Source of the DNA: Fomitopsis serialis
Taxonomy: Eukaryota > Basidiomycota > Agaricomycetes > Polyporales > Fomitopsidaceae
Length of the DNA: 64,000 bases
Assembly: GCF_022376445.1 (NCBI RefSeq)
Contig: NW_025954981.1
Span: 310,001 to 374,000 of the forward strand
Direction of reading: 5' to 3'
Below the pieces are notes generated by a model. It ran no database searches and had not been told where the DNA came from. It saw only the letters and a list, made by a program, of their open reading frames with translations. Of this stretch, positions 12,401-24,767 are shown in pieces (position 1 is the first letter of the stretch; each line of letters starts with the position of its first letter). Made by a program: the position numbers and the translations under genes.

Positions 12401-15332
12401 GTAGGGTCGAGCCCAGGACATGTCCGCCGAAGTCCGTTGAGTACATGACTCGTGGACGCACCTTGGTACAATCGCCAGACACAGCGACGGGGCCGGAGTA
12501 CTTAATCGAGTCCAAGAAGCGCTTGACGCGAACGATGTTGTCGAAGTGCAGATCAGGATTCTGGAGACAGTCGTCCGATTTCGCGACAAGCTCCCTGCGA
12601 TGACATTTCAATGCTGATGTTTGAAGTCGCTTATAGGAGGTGATGGTGATACATACCTGATTGTCCGAGGATTCGGTAGAGGGATGTGCTCTCCGAGGAT
12701 TGAGTAATTTTGAGCCGAGAACTGGCCACGTCCACGCATCAAGAATGAGAACTGTAGGTATGGAACCGAGTACCGAATGCCATGCTTGAGCTTCTTGTTA
12801 TCCGACGACTCTCGGCGTGCCTTGTCGACCAGAACCTTACATATTTCCTCGAAAAGCTCATGTTTGATCAACTTCCCTTCCCTCGCATACTGGTACAGCT
12901 GCAGGTAGCAGCGGAAGGGATCATTTTCCCGCATAGCCGTCCAGAGTGAGAAGAGCAAGGGGTCTTGCATCTGTCGATGAACATCGCGGACTTCTGGCCT
13001 CTTGAGCGTGGATGGGGTATACTTCTCGCGCGCAGCATCTTTAGCACGCCTCTCATTCTCAGGTAAGTGTTGCTCCTTGTCTTTCTGCATTTCCAGTCAG
13101 ATAATCGAATCCTGTATTAGTATGACACGCAAGACGTACCCGATGCATGGCCTTACGGAAGCCCGGATCTGTCGGCACCCGTTCGCATGCATCGCAGATG
13201 CCTGACGCCTTCGACGTGCGTAGTTCGCATCGCGCTGAACGAATGGTCCTGGCATTGAAGTCGACAATCCACCGGGCATGGGATCGCAGTGCGTCATCGA
13301 GTTTTCGTTGTTCTGCTGCTGACCACTTAGCCTCCAGAGTTTCCGCATTACCATCAGGGGGAACCTCAATCTTGACGGTCGGGGGTGCTGGACCTCCCCT
13401 CTTCAGTGTCGCAAACGGTTTGTATGGGAACAATTGACGCGCTTCTTGAGCGCGCTTCTCGATGCCTACCCCGCCGAGTGATCGAGTCTGGGTTGTAGCG
13501 ATGTAATACTCATACTCCGCGCCCTGTAAGTGCTGGCATGCGGCCTCGTTTTGCTCTGGAATGGGTTCAGCTCGTTTGTGGTCCTTTTCATTCTTGCGAC
13601 TCGGGGATACATCGCTTGCAGGATATGGCTTCGGGATGTCGACGGATGGTGTAGCTGAAGAGAATATGTTTGCAATTGATGGGGTCTAGCACGTCGGGTG
13701 AGTCAGTATCGAGACCCGTTCACATTCAACGGTGAACCCACCACTAGACGTGTCTTGCGCTCTCTGTCAGTAGGGTGAGTTGCCGGTGCGTCTTGGGTAC
13801 TCGCTTCCTTCGACTGTGATGCGTGAGTGCTGGGACGTGTTGTAGTAGCACCAAAGAAGCTGGCAATTGACGCCGCCCCAGTAACCTAGAGAATGTTGTG
13901 TTCAATAGAGAGTACCGCAGATGAGATCATGACGTACTGGCACGGACTGCTTGTCCTTCGTTTGACCACTGCGAACTGTTTGCTTCCCAGTAATTTGCAG
14001 ACAGACCCGCTTGTGCTGAGTCCAGTTGGCCTCGACATACGCGCGCTTCGCATGGAGCTTGTACCATTTCCTGCACGCCCGGCACAGCACCCGGTTTGGC
14101 TCGACCTTGAGAGCCCATTCGTCGCTCTCGAGCCTCTGCCTCCTCTGTGTCACTGAGAGCTTCGGGCCACGGCGTTTCCCAGCAGCAGAGGCCCGCTTCG
14201 ACAATATCTTGTCATCGTCTGTGTCGTAATCTTCGTCTGAGCTGCAAGCCGATCCCGCAGGTGAGCTTGGCGGCGATCGAATTTTGACGATGGCCACGGC
14301 AGGCGATTGCGCAGGCGGCTTCTTGTTGCGATCCTCGTCGAGTGCATTGGCATTGTCGGACGTCTGAGTTTGAGGTGCGGTCGAACTGCCGATGGTCAAC
14401 TTAGGCCGCTTCGGTGACGGCGGTACTACCGAGTGTTCCGTAGCTGTCGACTCTGCTTTTCGACGCTTGCGTAGCTGGTACACACTGGATGGTATGTCAG
14501 ACGTCGGAAACATTGAATGCACAGCTTGGAAATCACTTACGGTAGTTGTAGCAATTGCTGCAGAACACTATGTTTCACGGCGAGCAATGTATCACTCCCA
14601 TGTACGTACACATCCAAGCCCGGATTCGCGTGCTCTTGCATTGCTAGCAGCACGAAAAGGCCGCATGACCATGAGTCCGACTGTTGATACAGCGGGGGCG
14701 GCGCGTGAACTATGAATTGCCACTCGTTGTTCGTCCAGTCTGGACATGGGTTCGCGATGGCCTTGAGAATACTGTTGCAGGTTCTGTTCAGAAGCTGCGA
14801 AGATATTAATAACATTAACCCCCAGTGTCGCAAGAGCAAGTACTCACCGGTTCTGCCCATCCTCTCGACTGAAGTGCAGGCATACTATCATATATGCCAT
14901 GGCGGCGGCTCGAAAAATCGATCCACCCGAGTACCCAGTGTGCCGGGTCGCCACCGCATAGAGGGATAGCCCAACGAGGCCGATCTTTGATGACCTCTGG
15001 CCCTCCCTAGTAGCATATCCAACTGTCAGTGTTGACATCAGAGACGGAGCGAGTAGACGTACTGCTGCTGATAGATGTTCTTCGAGAGTCCCCAAGATCG
15101 TCTTGCTGGAAGCAGGCTGCGTAGCGAGGACAGGAATGAGAGATGACAGGAAACAGAAGTCCTTCCGAAGCCTCTCGGACTGGTCTTGAAGCACCGCGCC
15201 ATATGCGTTGATTGTTCCTCCTGGGATCTTCTGTGTCGATGTCGGGAGGAGTGGTTCCAAGTCCTGTTTAGAAAGCTGAATATTGCGGATGTACCGCAAT
15301 CCATAGTCGGACAGTGCGTCCGAGTCCTCCAT
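9488..15332 (-). CDS. Ulp1/C48 protease-transposase fusion protein of element A
   Basis: A single spliced gene reads across the element. The N-terminal C48-like domain has His in AHWVLGW (codon 14938-14940), Asp in IYDSMP (14887-14889) and Cys in SDSWSCGLFVLL (14663-14665). A gtaagt intron after LLQLP joins it in frame to VYQLRKRRK, a basic disordered linker, then a zinc-binding C-x2-C...H...C segment (VLCRACRKWYKLHAKRAY, about 14060). A second Cys pair follows in SGICDACERV. The RNase H-like part has candidate acidic residues in SGDCTKV (12471-12473), FAADGAAS (12084-12086) and LLEHFFG (11305-11307). A very acidic stretch lies near 10800-10950. The start was chosen by alignment with element B. 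One base appears to be missing at the A-run near 11381; otherwise the gene looks intact. It would act in trans on the TIRs; the protease role is unknown. Confidence 0.75.
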
Positions 15333-15672
15333 GTCGAGGACGCCGGCTCCGGCCACACAATGTGGACGAGGGGTAATAGGGGTAATTGTACATACTATTG
15401 GATCTATTCACCCTAAATACAATACTCAGAGTGTGGCTCACCGGCATCAACCTAAGAGCCGTGGCCACCAGTGGCGCGTAGAGTAGTCTAAACGAATTCG
15501 GTCGTCGAGGTGTGTGGTTGAGGTGTGCCAAGAGGCAGCCACAGCCACTCAGATCGCGCTATCGAAAGGCAATCTGGGACAAGGATACGGGCGCTTACGG
15601 CCGTCCGCCCTCCGGAAAAAGGCTATCGGAGACAAGGATCGGCCCGGTTCGAGGGCCAAAAAAATGCAACCT

Positions 15673-15707
15673 CGGGACTTACCTCTGGGGGAGTCGCCCG
15701 GGGCCTG
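15673..15707 (-). repeat. Right terminal inverted repeat of element A
   Basis: Exact reverse complement of the left repeat at 9184-9218. It is followed at once by the second ctatga duplication. Confidence 0.88.
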
Positions 15708-15713
15708 CTATGA
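15708..15713 (+). repeat. Right target-site duplication of element A
   Basis: The hexamer ctatga matches 9178-9183. It marks the far half of the original insertion site. Confidence 0.8.
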
Positions 15714-18700
15714 CGCTGAATGTCTTGCAATGTTCCACAATCTCGTTGCACGGGCTGCGAGTGGGGAGACAAGGCACTGGTCATTTACTTTTGGAATTTG
15801 TGGCACGTTAAACTAAACTAAGATAAAGTAACTTGACCTGCTGAGGATAAGTTCCAAAACAGGCAATCGTCGAATCTCTGCTCCCGCCAGATCGGCGCTG
15901 GTCTCACCGTCAAGTTATGTCGGCTCTGCCGTCGCCAGCAACTTGGCTACTATGCATCCGAAGTTGAAGACTCGCGAGTGTAGGGGATTTGCCAAGATTG
16001 ATTTCACAAGAATTCTTGCTGGCCAAGGCGCGGTACGGCCACAAAAACCGATCAAGTTGTCATGGTGCAATGTGTCGAGACTCCTCGAGAGTAGAATGTC
16101 CCTATTGTTCTGGCCGTGGAAGGTAAGTGCGGTTCATTATCTGTTCTTGCATGACGAGACGTTTTTGACGACCGCTTGCTGTTCAGATTGAATCTGGATT
16201 CGGAAGTTCTCTACGCTTCACTGCCAGTAAAGCTGTGCCGGGATGACAGCCCGATTCAACTGAACACATCGTATGGGAGAACGTAAGTACGCGACATGCT
16301 TTGTCATTCTGTCGCTGTGCCGCGCATAGACAATCTAGAGCTGCATGAGCACTGTGACGGTACGGGACTCTACGACCCAGCGATCTTTGTCCCTTCAGAA
16401 TATAGCGGCGCCAGCTTGATAAGCGATATCGCGCCCACAGTCCTCCTGAGTCAGCAGCACGCTCCAGCACGACCCGTCCTCACCCCTCCACCCATACGCC
16501 CATGTAATCGCCCACCGTGAGGTACGCAGACTGCCGTAAAGTGCACCGTATAATATGCTCACTTACTGTATCTTCCCATCGCAGCCAGCGAACTCCTAAC
16601 ATGAGGATCGCCGCCTGGACAACGTGGCTGTCAGCTCCCCGCGCACGGAGGCTATCGGTGATCATTTTCTAGAGCCAACGTCCCGACGCACTAGGCTCAC
16701 TGAATCTCCGCTTCACGGCTGTTGCTTCACAGTTCATTCTGGCCACACTCCTGCATGCCACACTCCTCCCAGAAAGCGTGTTGTGGGAGCTGATAACCTC
16801 GCTGCCGTTCAGCAAGGGCGGCGGGACCTGTAACGCGGTGTCTATCAACACTTCGACTGTGAGCGTAGCGAAAATTGCTTGACGTTCTTTCAGGTTTGCA
16901 CAGCGTGTCAATCATGGCACGATCGAATGAGCTCGAGTCGCTCTCTGCTCGCAAAGTGTGAGCATCACCCAGGTATGAATTTCATTCTGTCTGCCTGCCT
17001 GCGCTATCAGTACTGCTGACACATTGAAGACGAATTCAGCCGCTTCTAATGAACGTGTTTTGCTTCTACAGAAGCCTAACTGCCAGCAGCGGACAACCTC
17101 ACCCTGCTAGTCTCTGCTTGGCCTTTGCTGTTCCTCCAGGGAGCCAATCGGACACATGGCGTGGCGAGATGTCCCATTTATGATTATCTGTCTGCTGCCC
17201 TAGAGAGCCTCTATGGTATGCATTGGATAAAGAGCGGAGCTCGTTGAATTGGGACCGTACAAGCACCGAGTATTGAGTGGTCACGCGAGCACATAAGAAA
17301 CCCAGCAATGGCGACATCCACCTACTCAAATCGGGAAGCCTTGGATGAAGTGAGGATTATGATGATGTGACCCTATGTAGGTGAGTGAACTCGAAATATC
17401 GATTCTCCTATTACACAATGGATATTTGTTGATGTGTGGTTCTGAATAGCTCGTGACTGTATTATTTCAGTGGTGGTTCACCGAACAATTAGGGCGCGAC
17501 GAGCAAAATTTTATGTACGCGCGTGGTCGAGTTTTCGAGCCCGGATGAATTCTGTGTAGTGGGTGAGCCTCGTGTGAATGTCTTCTCATGTCGTTTCGAA
17601 CTCCTAAGGTCTGCGTGTATTCGTAGGCAGACCTAGATACTACTTGCCTTGTTTTCCTACCGCCGTGAATGGTCTGCGATGTGCAGGGACTTTTGATCAC
17701 AGGTGTGCTCAGTATTCATCGCTCGTATGGTCCCCTAGTGGGAATCTGCACAGCTTCGATAGTTAATCTTCAGAAACTGGCCATGGCATTCCTAAACGGA
17801 GATTTGGCTCTCGACACCAAGATTAGCTCGCTACGAAGGTCAACGTTCAACCGGGAAACCTTTTACCGATTACTACTAATAGCTACGTCCTCCCCCCGTC
17901 AAAACGGATTTATGGTCTGCCTGCTCACGGAAGACTAACAAACGGCAGAACCAAGACATTCATTGGGTGCCATACGGTACAGCATTTCTCTCCGTCCTCT
18001 GTTCTGAACAAATTCTGAACAAATGTTTAGCGACGATCGCGAAGCCAGCCTCTCCCGCTCAGATGTGCAGCACCAAATTCAAGGCTGAGCGCTGAGCGCT
18101 GAGCCCTGATTGCGGGCGCTTACTACATGCCCATCATTGATTCTGCTGGATGGTCCTCAGGCCTCAGGGTCCTCGTAAGCATCCCGTCTTAAGCCCACTA
18201 CAAACCCCATGATCCGTCATGCCACCTCTCAAGATTCTTCTCGGAGTCCCGTAATCGCACGAGAGGGAATAATAATGACTGGAAGTCGCTTCACAGCCAC
18301 GCGCGGAGTTCCCGACGCGTCGGCTTCACCGTCACATCGCGCGGTGCTAACTTGAAGTGCTAGCGCTGCCTACTTGTCCTTGGGGAGAGACAGACTGCGA
18401 GGAGGCAAGCCACGACTGTCGTTCGAGCTCATCGATCACCGACTATATGCTGCACAAAGCCGGCTTGCTAGTACAGATGGCGCGGCGTTTTCCTCGGCTC
18501 TGTAGATGTACTTAGACTCATATAAGTAGCGGATATCTCGAAATCTCCGTCGATCGAAGAAACCTTGACCATTTCGTGATGCAGGGTACGTCCTTCCTCG
18601 CATTATGTTGCATCGCCATGATAATTTTCGTGCGTCACAGCCTCAGGGTGCCCGGCATGCGGCGTTCCTAGACCCGGGATGAACTTCCGTAGCTGGGCCC

Positions 18701-18866
18701 CCGCATCTATATCTGCGTATATACGCAGCAAATTGAGGTATTCTCAGCGTTGTGGGATTGCGGACAGCCGCAGGGAGGCAAATGCGGTATTTATTCGCCT
18801 CAGATATGATGACTGCTCGAAGATTCTTCTCGCCCCTGAGGCTCACTGCACGACCTCTCAGAAACT
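15714..18866. other. Gene-poor stretch
   Basis: Only short ORFs without recognisable domains are present. A minus-strand pair near 16480-16665 (HVVQAAILMLGVRWLRWEDT) has some coding look, but I could not extend it into a gene model. A small tandem array of gctgagc-type units sits at about 18088-18112. The first part must include former upstream sequence of the histidine kinase. Confidence 0.4.
18713..18728. promoter_or_regulatory. Perfect 16-bp palindrome upstream of the carboxylesterase
   Basis: The sequence ctgcgtatatacgcag is fully self-complementary and lies about 140 bp before the esterase ATG. It could be a binding site for a dimeric regulator; its AT-rich centre could also serve as a TATA-like element. 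Confidence 0.4.
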
Positions 18867-21357
18867 ATGCGGGCACTTGCTACACCATCGGTGTGGCTTA
18901 TAGCTGTCTTGACGAGGTCTGCCGCCGTTGCTGCTGTCACGTCGAGTTCGACTGCCCCAGTCATAGCGCTCCAGTACGGCTCGTTTCGAGGTAGTACTTC
19001 GGGAAACATCACGTCCTTCCTTGGCATTCCATACGCACAAGCACCGTGAGTTGTGTCGCACAGAGACCAATCAATTTGACTCAATGCATTTCTCTCTGAA
19101 GGATAGGTGATCTCCGCTTTGCGCTGCCACAGCCACCGCAACCGTTTGAGGGCGTGTACGACGCGACTTCATATGGAGCCGCTTGTTATCAGCAAGCAAA
19201 CAACCCGCCGGCCCTCGACTCTTCGCTGCCATTCAATCTCTCCAGTGGGACACCGTTAGCCAACGAATCCGAAGACTGTATGCATTTTTCGCAGCTCCAG
19301 GATGAGACTGATCCGGTAGTATAGGTCTCTTCATCAACGTCCTCAAACCCGCAAGCGCAGCACCCGGAGACAACCTTCCTGTACTATTCGTCAGTTTCAA
19401 TTTTCTGAGCCTCATTTATTCCTCCAGCATCTCACTCCTTTGAGCCCAGTGGATTTATGGCGGCGGGTTTGAACAAGGCGACTCTTCGCTCAGCACAGGC
19501 AATGAGATTGTCGAGCGCTCGCTCGTACTCGGCGAACACATCATATTCGTGTCCGTCAACTACCGTCTCAATGGTAGGCGTTAAGCTCGGTCAAAATTGA
19601 AGCCAAGCTCATCTGATCGACTTGTCAATTGGCAGCATTCGGATTTCTAGCAAGCGAGGAGGTCCTCCAGGCCGGACTGACGAATATTGGATTGCGTGAT
19701 CGTGAGTGGATAGATGTACCGTTCTGCGTGGTGTCAACAATATCTCCGAGAGCAGAGCGCTATGGAATGCAGTGGGTGAACCAATACATATCGGCATTTG
19801 GTGGTGATCCTAGCAAGGTCACAATGTGAGTTAGTAATGCATCTCGGTTGACTTTCTTGCGTTCCGATTGTGTCTCATACATGGTACACAGATGGGGCGA
19901 GAGTGCTGGCGCATTCTCCGTTGGGTTTCAACTCGTCATCAACAACGGCGATCCCGAAGGGCTTTTCCGAGCAGCGGTCATGGTACGCTTCTTCGGTCAC
20001 CGACCCGCATTTGCGTAACACTGCAGCCGTTATTCATCATCTTCCCCTTCTACTGACGTCAGGAGAGTGGCTCGCCCTATGCTCTACGCAACGTGTCCGC
20101 GGGCCAGCCATACTATGACTTCCTGGTCGATTACACGGGATGTGTAAGCCAGGCGGACACGCTCGCGTGTCTCCGTCAGGCGCCTGCAGAGCAGATTTTG
20201 GCCGCTGTCAATATGACCCCGAATAGCCGCGACTACACGGAACACAACCTCGCATGGCAACCGCGTCTCGATGGGGACTTACTTGTGCAGAATCCGCAGC
20301 GTTCAGTGTTGATGGGCCAGTATGCAAAGGTGAGACTGCCCGGTGTGTTGCCTTGCATGATTTTAGATTGAGACCTAGTACGGGGCAGGTACCAATCATC
20401 TCAGGAGACTGCGATGACGAAGGAACACTATTCTCGCTGGGGAATATCAATATCACGTTCGTACTCAAACTTCATGCCTGAATTTGGCCTCTTGCTCACA
20501 TGTTCACGCCCAGTACCGACGAAGAATTCTTAAACTATATCGGCACTGAGTGAATCTACTTGATCAGAGAACCCGAAGACTCTGCTCAAATGATTATCTC
20601 AGATACTTGCCAGATGCTTCTCCCATTGAATTGCTCGCTGTGGGAGTGGCATACCCGCAGGATCCGATACTCGTATGTTCGGGCTCAGCCGAGGCTGCTT
20701 CCGTGAGAGCCTCACAACACTTCTCATAGGGATCACCTTTCGATACTGGCAATGCGAATGAATTAACGTGAGTCAAAGACCTTCCGATCATCTACCTTGG
20801 GTTTCATGTTGCTTGGACAGCCCTCAGTTCAAGCGGATGGCGGCTTTCACGGGAGACTGGCAGTTCGAGTCGCCTCGCAGGCTAGTCCTCGAGACAATGT
20901 CGCGTACACAAGATGCGTGGGCATATTGTACGCCTCTCGAACCGTCCACGTTTCGTCGCCTGCTGATCTGTTGTACAGTGTTCAGGCGTGGCAAATCGAG
21001 GGCCTACCTGGGAGCTTATCACTCCTCGGATCTCTCCGAGTTCTTCAGCGACGTTGATTACATAGGAATGGATGCATTGGGTACGTCTATTCTTGTCCTG
21101 CTCGTCATGAGTAGCATACTCACGCTATTGTGGTCGCAGTCAACTTCGCGACGAATCTCGACCCGAATGCTGCTCCAGGCCTCGCACCGAATATCAGCTA
21201 CCTTTCTGGAGTGAACTGGGAACAGTGGGGATCCAATCCTGCCGCGCCGCCACTTCTCACCTTCCAAGATCCCACCCCTTCCATTAACTTCACTGCGGAC
21301 ACGTTCCGTGACGGGCCCACTGCACTTCTTGCCACCCTGGCTCTCCAGATGCCCTGA
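18867..21357 (+). CDS. Secreted type-B carboxylesterase/lipase
   Basis: Alpha/beta-hydrolase of the cholinesterase/fungal lipase family, predicted to be secreted and to hydrolyse carboxylic esters. The N-terminus is a signal peptide (VWLIAVLTRSAAVAAV). It is followed by YGSFRGSTSGNITSFLGIPYA, the EDCLFINVLKP motif that bears the first disulphide Cys, the oxyanion loop WIYGGGF and the nucleophile elbow WGESAGAF (Ser codon 19902-19904). Later landmarks are QRYGMQWVNQYISAFGGDPSKVTM, split over introns, and LGAYHSSDL near the C-terminus, which supplies the usual catalytic His region. About eleven short introns are needed, and each splice I checked restores the family frame, so the gene looks intact. 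Total spliced length is near 540 residues, normal for the family. The natural substrate is not evident. Confidence 0.88.
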
Positions 21358-21643
21358 TTTACTACACCATGACAGATAGAGTCGTCCGACAAAAGTGATT
21401 CGTCTTTCTGAGAAATTTATGGTGTGCGTGATGGTGGAGAGGAGCACTGTACTCAAGGATCATCTCTCGACAAGGACACAGTGTTGCGGTGTATGAGTTT
21501 CGCTCGTACTGAGTCTACGATCATGCACAAAACGGGGCCGACTTAGCATAGTGATAATTCAAGCTCGTAAGGCCTACCAATGGGAATTGCCAGCAGTCCA
21601 GATAACACCCGCTGAACACGGAAGTGACACCCTGACATACATA
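21358..21643. other. Convergent intergenic region between esterase and Nup107
   Basis: Both flanking genes end here. I see no ORF or repeat of note. Confidence 0.5.
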
Positions 21644-24600
21644 CTATAATGTCACGATCCTGAACGGATCTGAGCCTCCAGCCTCCAGGCCTGCCAGGAC
21701 GGCCTGCCGGACAGCGCCCAAGTAGTCGCCAAGACGCCTGCCGTCCTGGCTGACGAAGTCTTCAGTCAACTTGTGGCGAGAGTCCGCGACGATGTTTGCG
21801 AGCAACAAGGCGTGCTTGAGGTTTCTGATCGGATGCATGAGCCAACTTTTGACAATGATGCATGAGGATAGGTACTAACTCAGGTACTTTTGATCTCGAC
21901 GCCACCAACAACGCGTGTAGGCGGATGATCAGTTCAGGGATGTAGATCTGGCGTATACGAACGAGCTCTCTCCTGCGCCGGTCGACTACAGGAGATGTAT
22001 CAGTGTACTGTCACATCGTGTGAGACTCGACGACTCACTTGCTGTTCTTTCTGCATCAATGATGAGCCAATCGTTGGTTAACAGTTTAGTGACTTGTTCT
22101 CGAGCCTGTCGCAACAGGAGCTTCAAGGCATACCAGTTAGCACTCATATTCAGCGCAGTGAGCGTGATATTGCTCACCTTGTAGTCATCGAGCCATGCCG
22201 CCCGCGTCTCTCTGTTCATGCTCGGTGATTCCAGCGCCTGGCACTCAACCACACGCGCCAATGATTCCCACACGACAAAGAATTGTCGATAGTGTAAATG
22301 CTCCGTCGCAAACTCCTCAGGTTCACGTATCGATGACAGATCAGCAGGGAGCATCTCGAGTAGCACCTTCGCCACCTGGACGCGGCCACAACCTATGCAT
22401 AACACTTAGCCTTTGGAAGGTGATCACAGTCAAGAAGGTATGTTCACCGAGGAAATATCGCAGGATAACATTCGCCTGTTCGAGCGCGATAGAATATGTG
22501 GATTCCATGAAGGTGGTCCATTCGATGGAACGGAGGAGCAACAGCTCCAGTTCGGAGGCAGGTGGTTGCATCCCGATGATGGACGGTAGAGGGCCCTTCG
22601 CTGGTGGCAGTTCCTTTGGTCCAGCAGGATTCTCAGCATCATCAATAGGGATACACCATTGCATAACCATACCTGGAACGCCTTCTCAATTGTTCGCTCC
22701 GCTGTAGCGATCGCGACCCGCTGCATATCGAGCCCATGATCCCGTGCACGAGTTAATGCGAGTCGGCGCTCTGCTGTGTCAGCAGAGAGCTCGAGAGACG
22801 TCAAGAACATTGCGTAGCGCTCGATGGCATTGTCTCCCAGTGCGCCCGCGTACATCGCAATCAACTCACGCTGCCCTGCTGCCTATTGGAGCTGTCTCAG
22901 TCAAGCGCATTTGCCATTTACGGAGACATGTGAATGACGCACCTCAAGAACCTGCAAGTATGCCTCCAGGATGACCTGGGTGGCTAGCGGTGGTACGTCA
23001 ATGTCGATCATTTGGAAGTACAAACACAGATGTGCGAAGAATCGGGTCATCGAGGCATACCTACACGTGTAACATGTTAGGCAGGGACAATACCCTTATG
23101 TGCCAGACGTACTGTGGAGTTGAGGTGTCATACTCTCCTTGCTGCAAACTGCTCGCGAATGCTTGCAAAAGCTGATCCGTCCGGTCCAAGATGATATGCA
23201 GCTGGGAAACGTGGAACGGGTCATTTGCATCGGGCCTGGCAATCGTGCAAGGTCAGCATTCATCCTGGATGTCACCAGGCTAGAAACATACCCCTCCTCC
23301 ACCGCAACACTACTCAATGATTCCAACGCACTCAAGACCTCCTTCTCCCAATCCTCCTCCTCCGTCTCCATCCTACTTCCCCCATCAACTTCCTCGACAT
23401 CCTCTTCGGGCACTGGTGCCTCTACGCCAGCCACTCCGCCCTCCCAGAAGCTTTCGCTCGCAAGGCCGGCAAGGCCAACCGCCAATCGTTCCTCGCATGC
23501 TATCGATACAACAGCCCACAACTGGTCAGACCACGTCCTGCACGATGCCTTCAGCGGGGCCGATGTCTGTGGTGACGGTGCTAGCGCAGCGTAAAGCGCA
23601 CGCTCTGTGGGTGACAGGTTTTGCTGGAGAGCGGCGTTAGGTTCGTGAGAGGGAGTCGTTGCGACGTTGCGGGGGCGACTTACGTTCAGCGCTGCCCGCG
23701 TGCACGTCGTCTTCCAGAGTTTCCTCCGCAAGTTACCCCGCCACCCTTCGTCGACGTCCATCTCGTCCTCGGCTTCTTCATCACGCGGTGCGCTGGCTTA
23801 GTGCAGCGGCAGAGTCGTCAGCTTCAGAGACTTAGAATCTAGAGAACGCCCCACCGATAGCCTTCCACCGTAGGAGCAGTGCGCCGTTAATACTGGCAGC
23901 CCGCCACGGTTGCTCCGCTCGCCTACACAGATCTATGGCATCGTCGAGTTTCCCTGCGCGTACGAGGGTGAAGAGAGCTTGCAAAAGGAGTCTTTCGTAG
24001 TTCTGAATGCACAATGAGAAGACGATAGCGTCATAGACTGTATCAGTGGCCGCACAACGGAAAAGAACATCTGAACCAACTTACTGCATCGTCAACCGCC
24101 AATGCCTTCGCCTGTTCCCCTCTGTTCACCGCATCAGGATCCATTTCCGAGACGATACCACCAGCTGCGCCACCCGTGCGAAGGTTCTGCTTCACGACGT
24201 GGTTCGTGAATCGCCAGTAGCCGTTGGTCGCGCCAGGGTCTAATGGCGGGACTGCGGAAGCTGCGTCGTGAAGCCATTCTCGGACGACCACGAGTGCGGA
24301 GAGGAGAGGCGAAGCGTTCATTATGGATTGTGCAAGGGTTGCTGGCGGTGTGTAGGGATTTGACGCGAGGAGGGAGCGGGGGTCGGGATATTCGGGTGGC
24401 GCCGTCTTGCGTAGACTTCGGGGCACGTAAGACTGTGCATTCTCAGAACTTGACACGTAGTGAAAATGCACTCACGGCATTATAGCCTGCAGTAGTGCCC
24501 ACGTCTCGCTCTCCAGCCTCAAGCTCTCAATTTCCGCAAGTGAGACATCGGCAGGGCCTCGATCCTCCAAGTCTGCCAGTCTAGAATATATTACATCAGT

Positions 24601-24767
24601 TCCCGTCATATACGAGTGTATGAGCCAATAGATACACACTGTTCTAGGCACAATTGTCTCAACCGAGGCGCAAATCCGGCACGGGGATCTAGTAGGGTTT
24701 TGAGGTCGTCGTTTGACTGGCTTACGGATAGAACCTGCGCGCAAGACGCGTACAGAGACTCAGACAT
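21644..24767 (-). CDS. NUP84: Nuclear pore complex protein Nup107/Nup84
   Basis: Scaffold nucleoporin of the Y-shaped (Nup107-160/Nup84) complex, at the nuclear envelope. The start (MSESLYASCAQVLSVS) precedes an all-helical protein in many exons. Recognisable parts are LADLEDRGPADVSLAEIESL, ETWALLQAIM, the core LLLQALFTLVRAGKLDDAID with LCRRAEQPWRAASING, then TWSDQLWAVVSIACEERL. The C-terminal helices include EFATEHLHYRQFFVVWES, ALKLLLRQAREQVTKLL and NLKHALLLANIVADSRHKL. The RAGKLDDAIDLCRRAEQPWRA-type block and the W..QLWA motif identify the family. No TATA box is seen before the start, as expected for a housekeeping gene. It is divergent from anything rightward, with 2.5 kb of empty sequence upstream. 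Confidence 0.85.

Larger units (their letters stand above)
9184..15707 (-). mobile_element. Element A: complete 6.5-kb DNA transposon encoding an Ulp1-transposase fusion
   Basis: Both ends are visible: 35-bp perfect inverted repeats (9184-9218 and 15673-15707) that begin CAGGCCCCGGGCGACT, flanked by 6-bp direct repeats (ctatga). The interior holds one long multi-exon gene on the minus strand. Superfamily is not assigned with certainty. The fused SUMO-protease-like domain recalls some Kyakuja/Dileera/Zisupton-type fungal elements, whereas the GTNLLEHFFG motif recalls P-element-like transposases. The insertion sits in the upstream region of the histidine kinase. Confidence 0.85.
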
